Below are positions 59,739-60,000 of a DNA stretch of 60,000 nucleotides, in pieces (position 1 is the first letter of the stretch; each line of letters begins with the position of its first letter). The DNA comes from Cryptomeria japonica (taxonomy: Eukaryota > Streptophyta > Pinopsida > Cupressales > Cupressaceae). A model generated the notes under the pieces. It was not told where the DNA came from and made no database searches. It saw only the letters and a list, made by a program, of their open reading frames with translations. The position numbers and the translations under genes are program-made. The stretch is taken from positions 261,456,425 to 261,516,424 of the forward strand of contig NC_081415.1 of assembly GCF_030272615.1 (NCBI RefSeq), written 5' to 3'.

Positions 59739-60000
59739 TGTAGACACTCAAAATTGGTCATCACTCCTATGTCACTAATCTAATTGTTAACATGTCTTCT
59801 ATGCCACATTTGATTTTCATCATGTGTTGACATTGGGTCATTCTTCTTATTCTATCTGATTCCTTTTCGACCCTAATTAGTCTTGTTCATTCACATTTGG
59901 TCCTAAATCATTATGATTGACGTTTTATTATTTTCAAATCATTCGAATTGGTCTCATCTTGACCATTAGACTTAATTCCCTCTTTGTTGATAATTAATCA
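59739..60000. mobile_element. Start of an LTR, truncated by the window edge
   Basis: TGTAGACACTCAAAATTGGTC interrupts the LINE ORF1 frame abruptly; TG start and AT-rich continuation fit an LTR terminus. The far end is not in the window, so the TSD cannot be tested. Confidence 0.5.

Noticed and set aside
1-60000. tRNA or rRNA genes
   Set aside because: No cloverleaf with A and B boxes or rRNA core was found by eye; only primer-binding-site remnants complementary to tRNA were seen. A dedicated scan would be more sensitive.

Overview
The window looks like intergenic DNA from a large, repeat-rich plant nuclear genome, most likely a gymnosperm (conifer-like). The reasons are several L1-type plant LINEs with DUF4283-like ORF1s, LTRs of several families with TG...CA ends, a decayed PPR fragment, and AT-rich DNA with long microsatellites. 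I found no intact single-copy host gene, no rRNA and no convincing tRNA. Nearly all recognisable sequence is transposable-element DNA in nested layers, and almost every coding remnant carries in-frame stops.

Layout. 1-4610: a LINE fragment (1228-2070, +), a GT/GA microsatellite and weak LTR-like sequence. 4611-8912: a 4.3-kb element with TG...CA ends and a perfect 5-bp target-site duplication (TSD), the first of three copies of one family. 8918-12186: an LTR fragment, then a minus-strand LTR with its primer-binding site, itself interrupted by an ORF2-less LINE. 13175-21189: a full-length plus-strand LINE bounded by a 15-bp near-perfect TSD, with ORF1, ORF2 (endonuclease, RT, RNase H) and an unexpected third ORF. 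22392-24096: a solo LTR inserted into a (TATG)n microsatellite. 25735-26125: a PPR pseudogene fragment. 28015-34139: a second LINE, minus strand.

34140-53051 is the second copy of the 4.3-kb element. It is split by a 14.5-kb DNA transposon (36751-51272) with about 30-bp terminal inverted repeats and a TGCA duplication. Removing the transposon leaves 4386 bp, matching the other two copies (4302 and 4247 bp). The transposon carries two convergent decayed genes: a minus-strand, 1017-codon DDE-transposase-like gene with one 82-bp intron, and a plus-strand multi-exon accessory gene. It also holds a 110-bp tandem repeat, about seven copies of a 359-bp repeat, and about 3.5 kb of a 90-bp repeat whose units are long hairpins, flanked by TTTGGCGC-type palindromes. 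I could not assign this transposon to a named family with confidence; it is the best candidate here for something undescribed.

54258-58504 is the third copy of the 4.3-kb element (TSD CTAAA). The right end holds a LINE ORF1 fragment interrupted at 59739 by the start of another LTR that runs off the window.

Relative order of insertion can be read from the nesting: the 14.5-kb transposon is younger than copy 2, copy 2 abuts or entered the LINE at 28-34 kb, the ORF2-less LINE is younger than the LTR at 9.4-12.2 kb, and the solo LTR at 22.4 kb is younger than its microsatellite.
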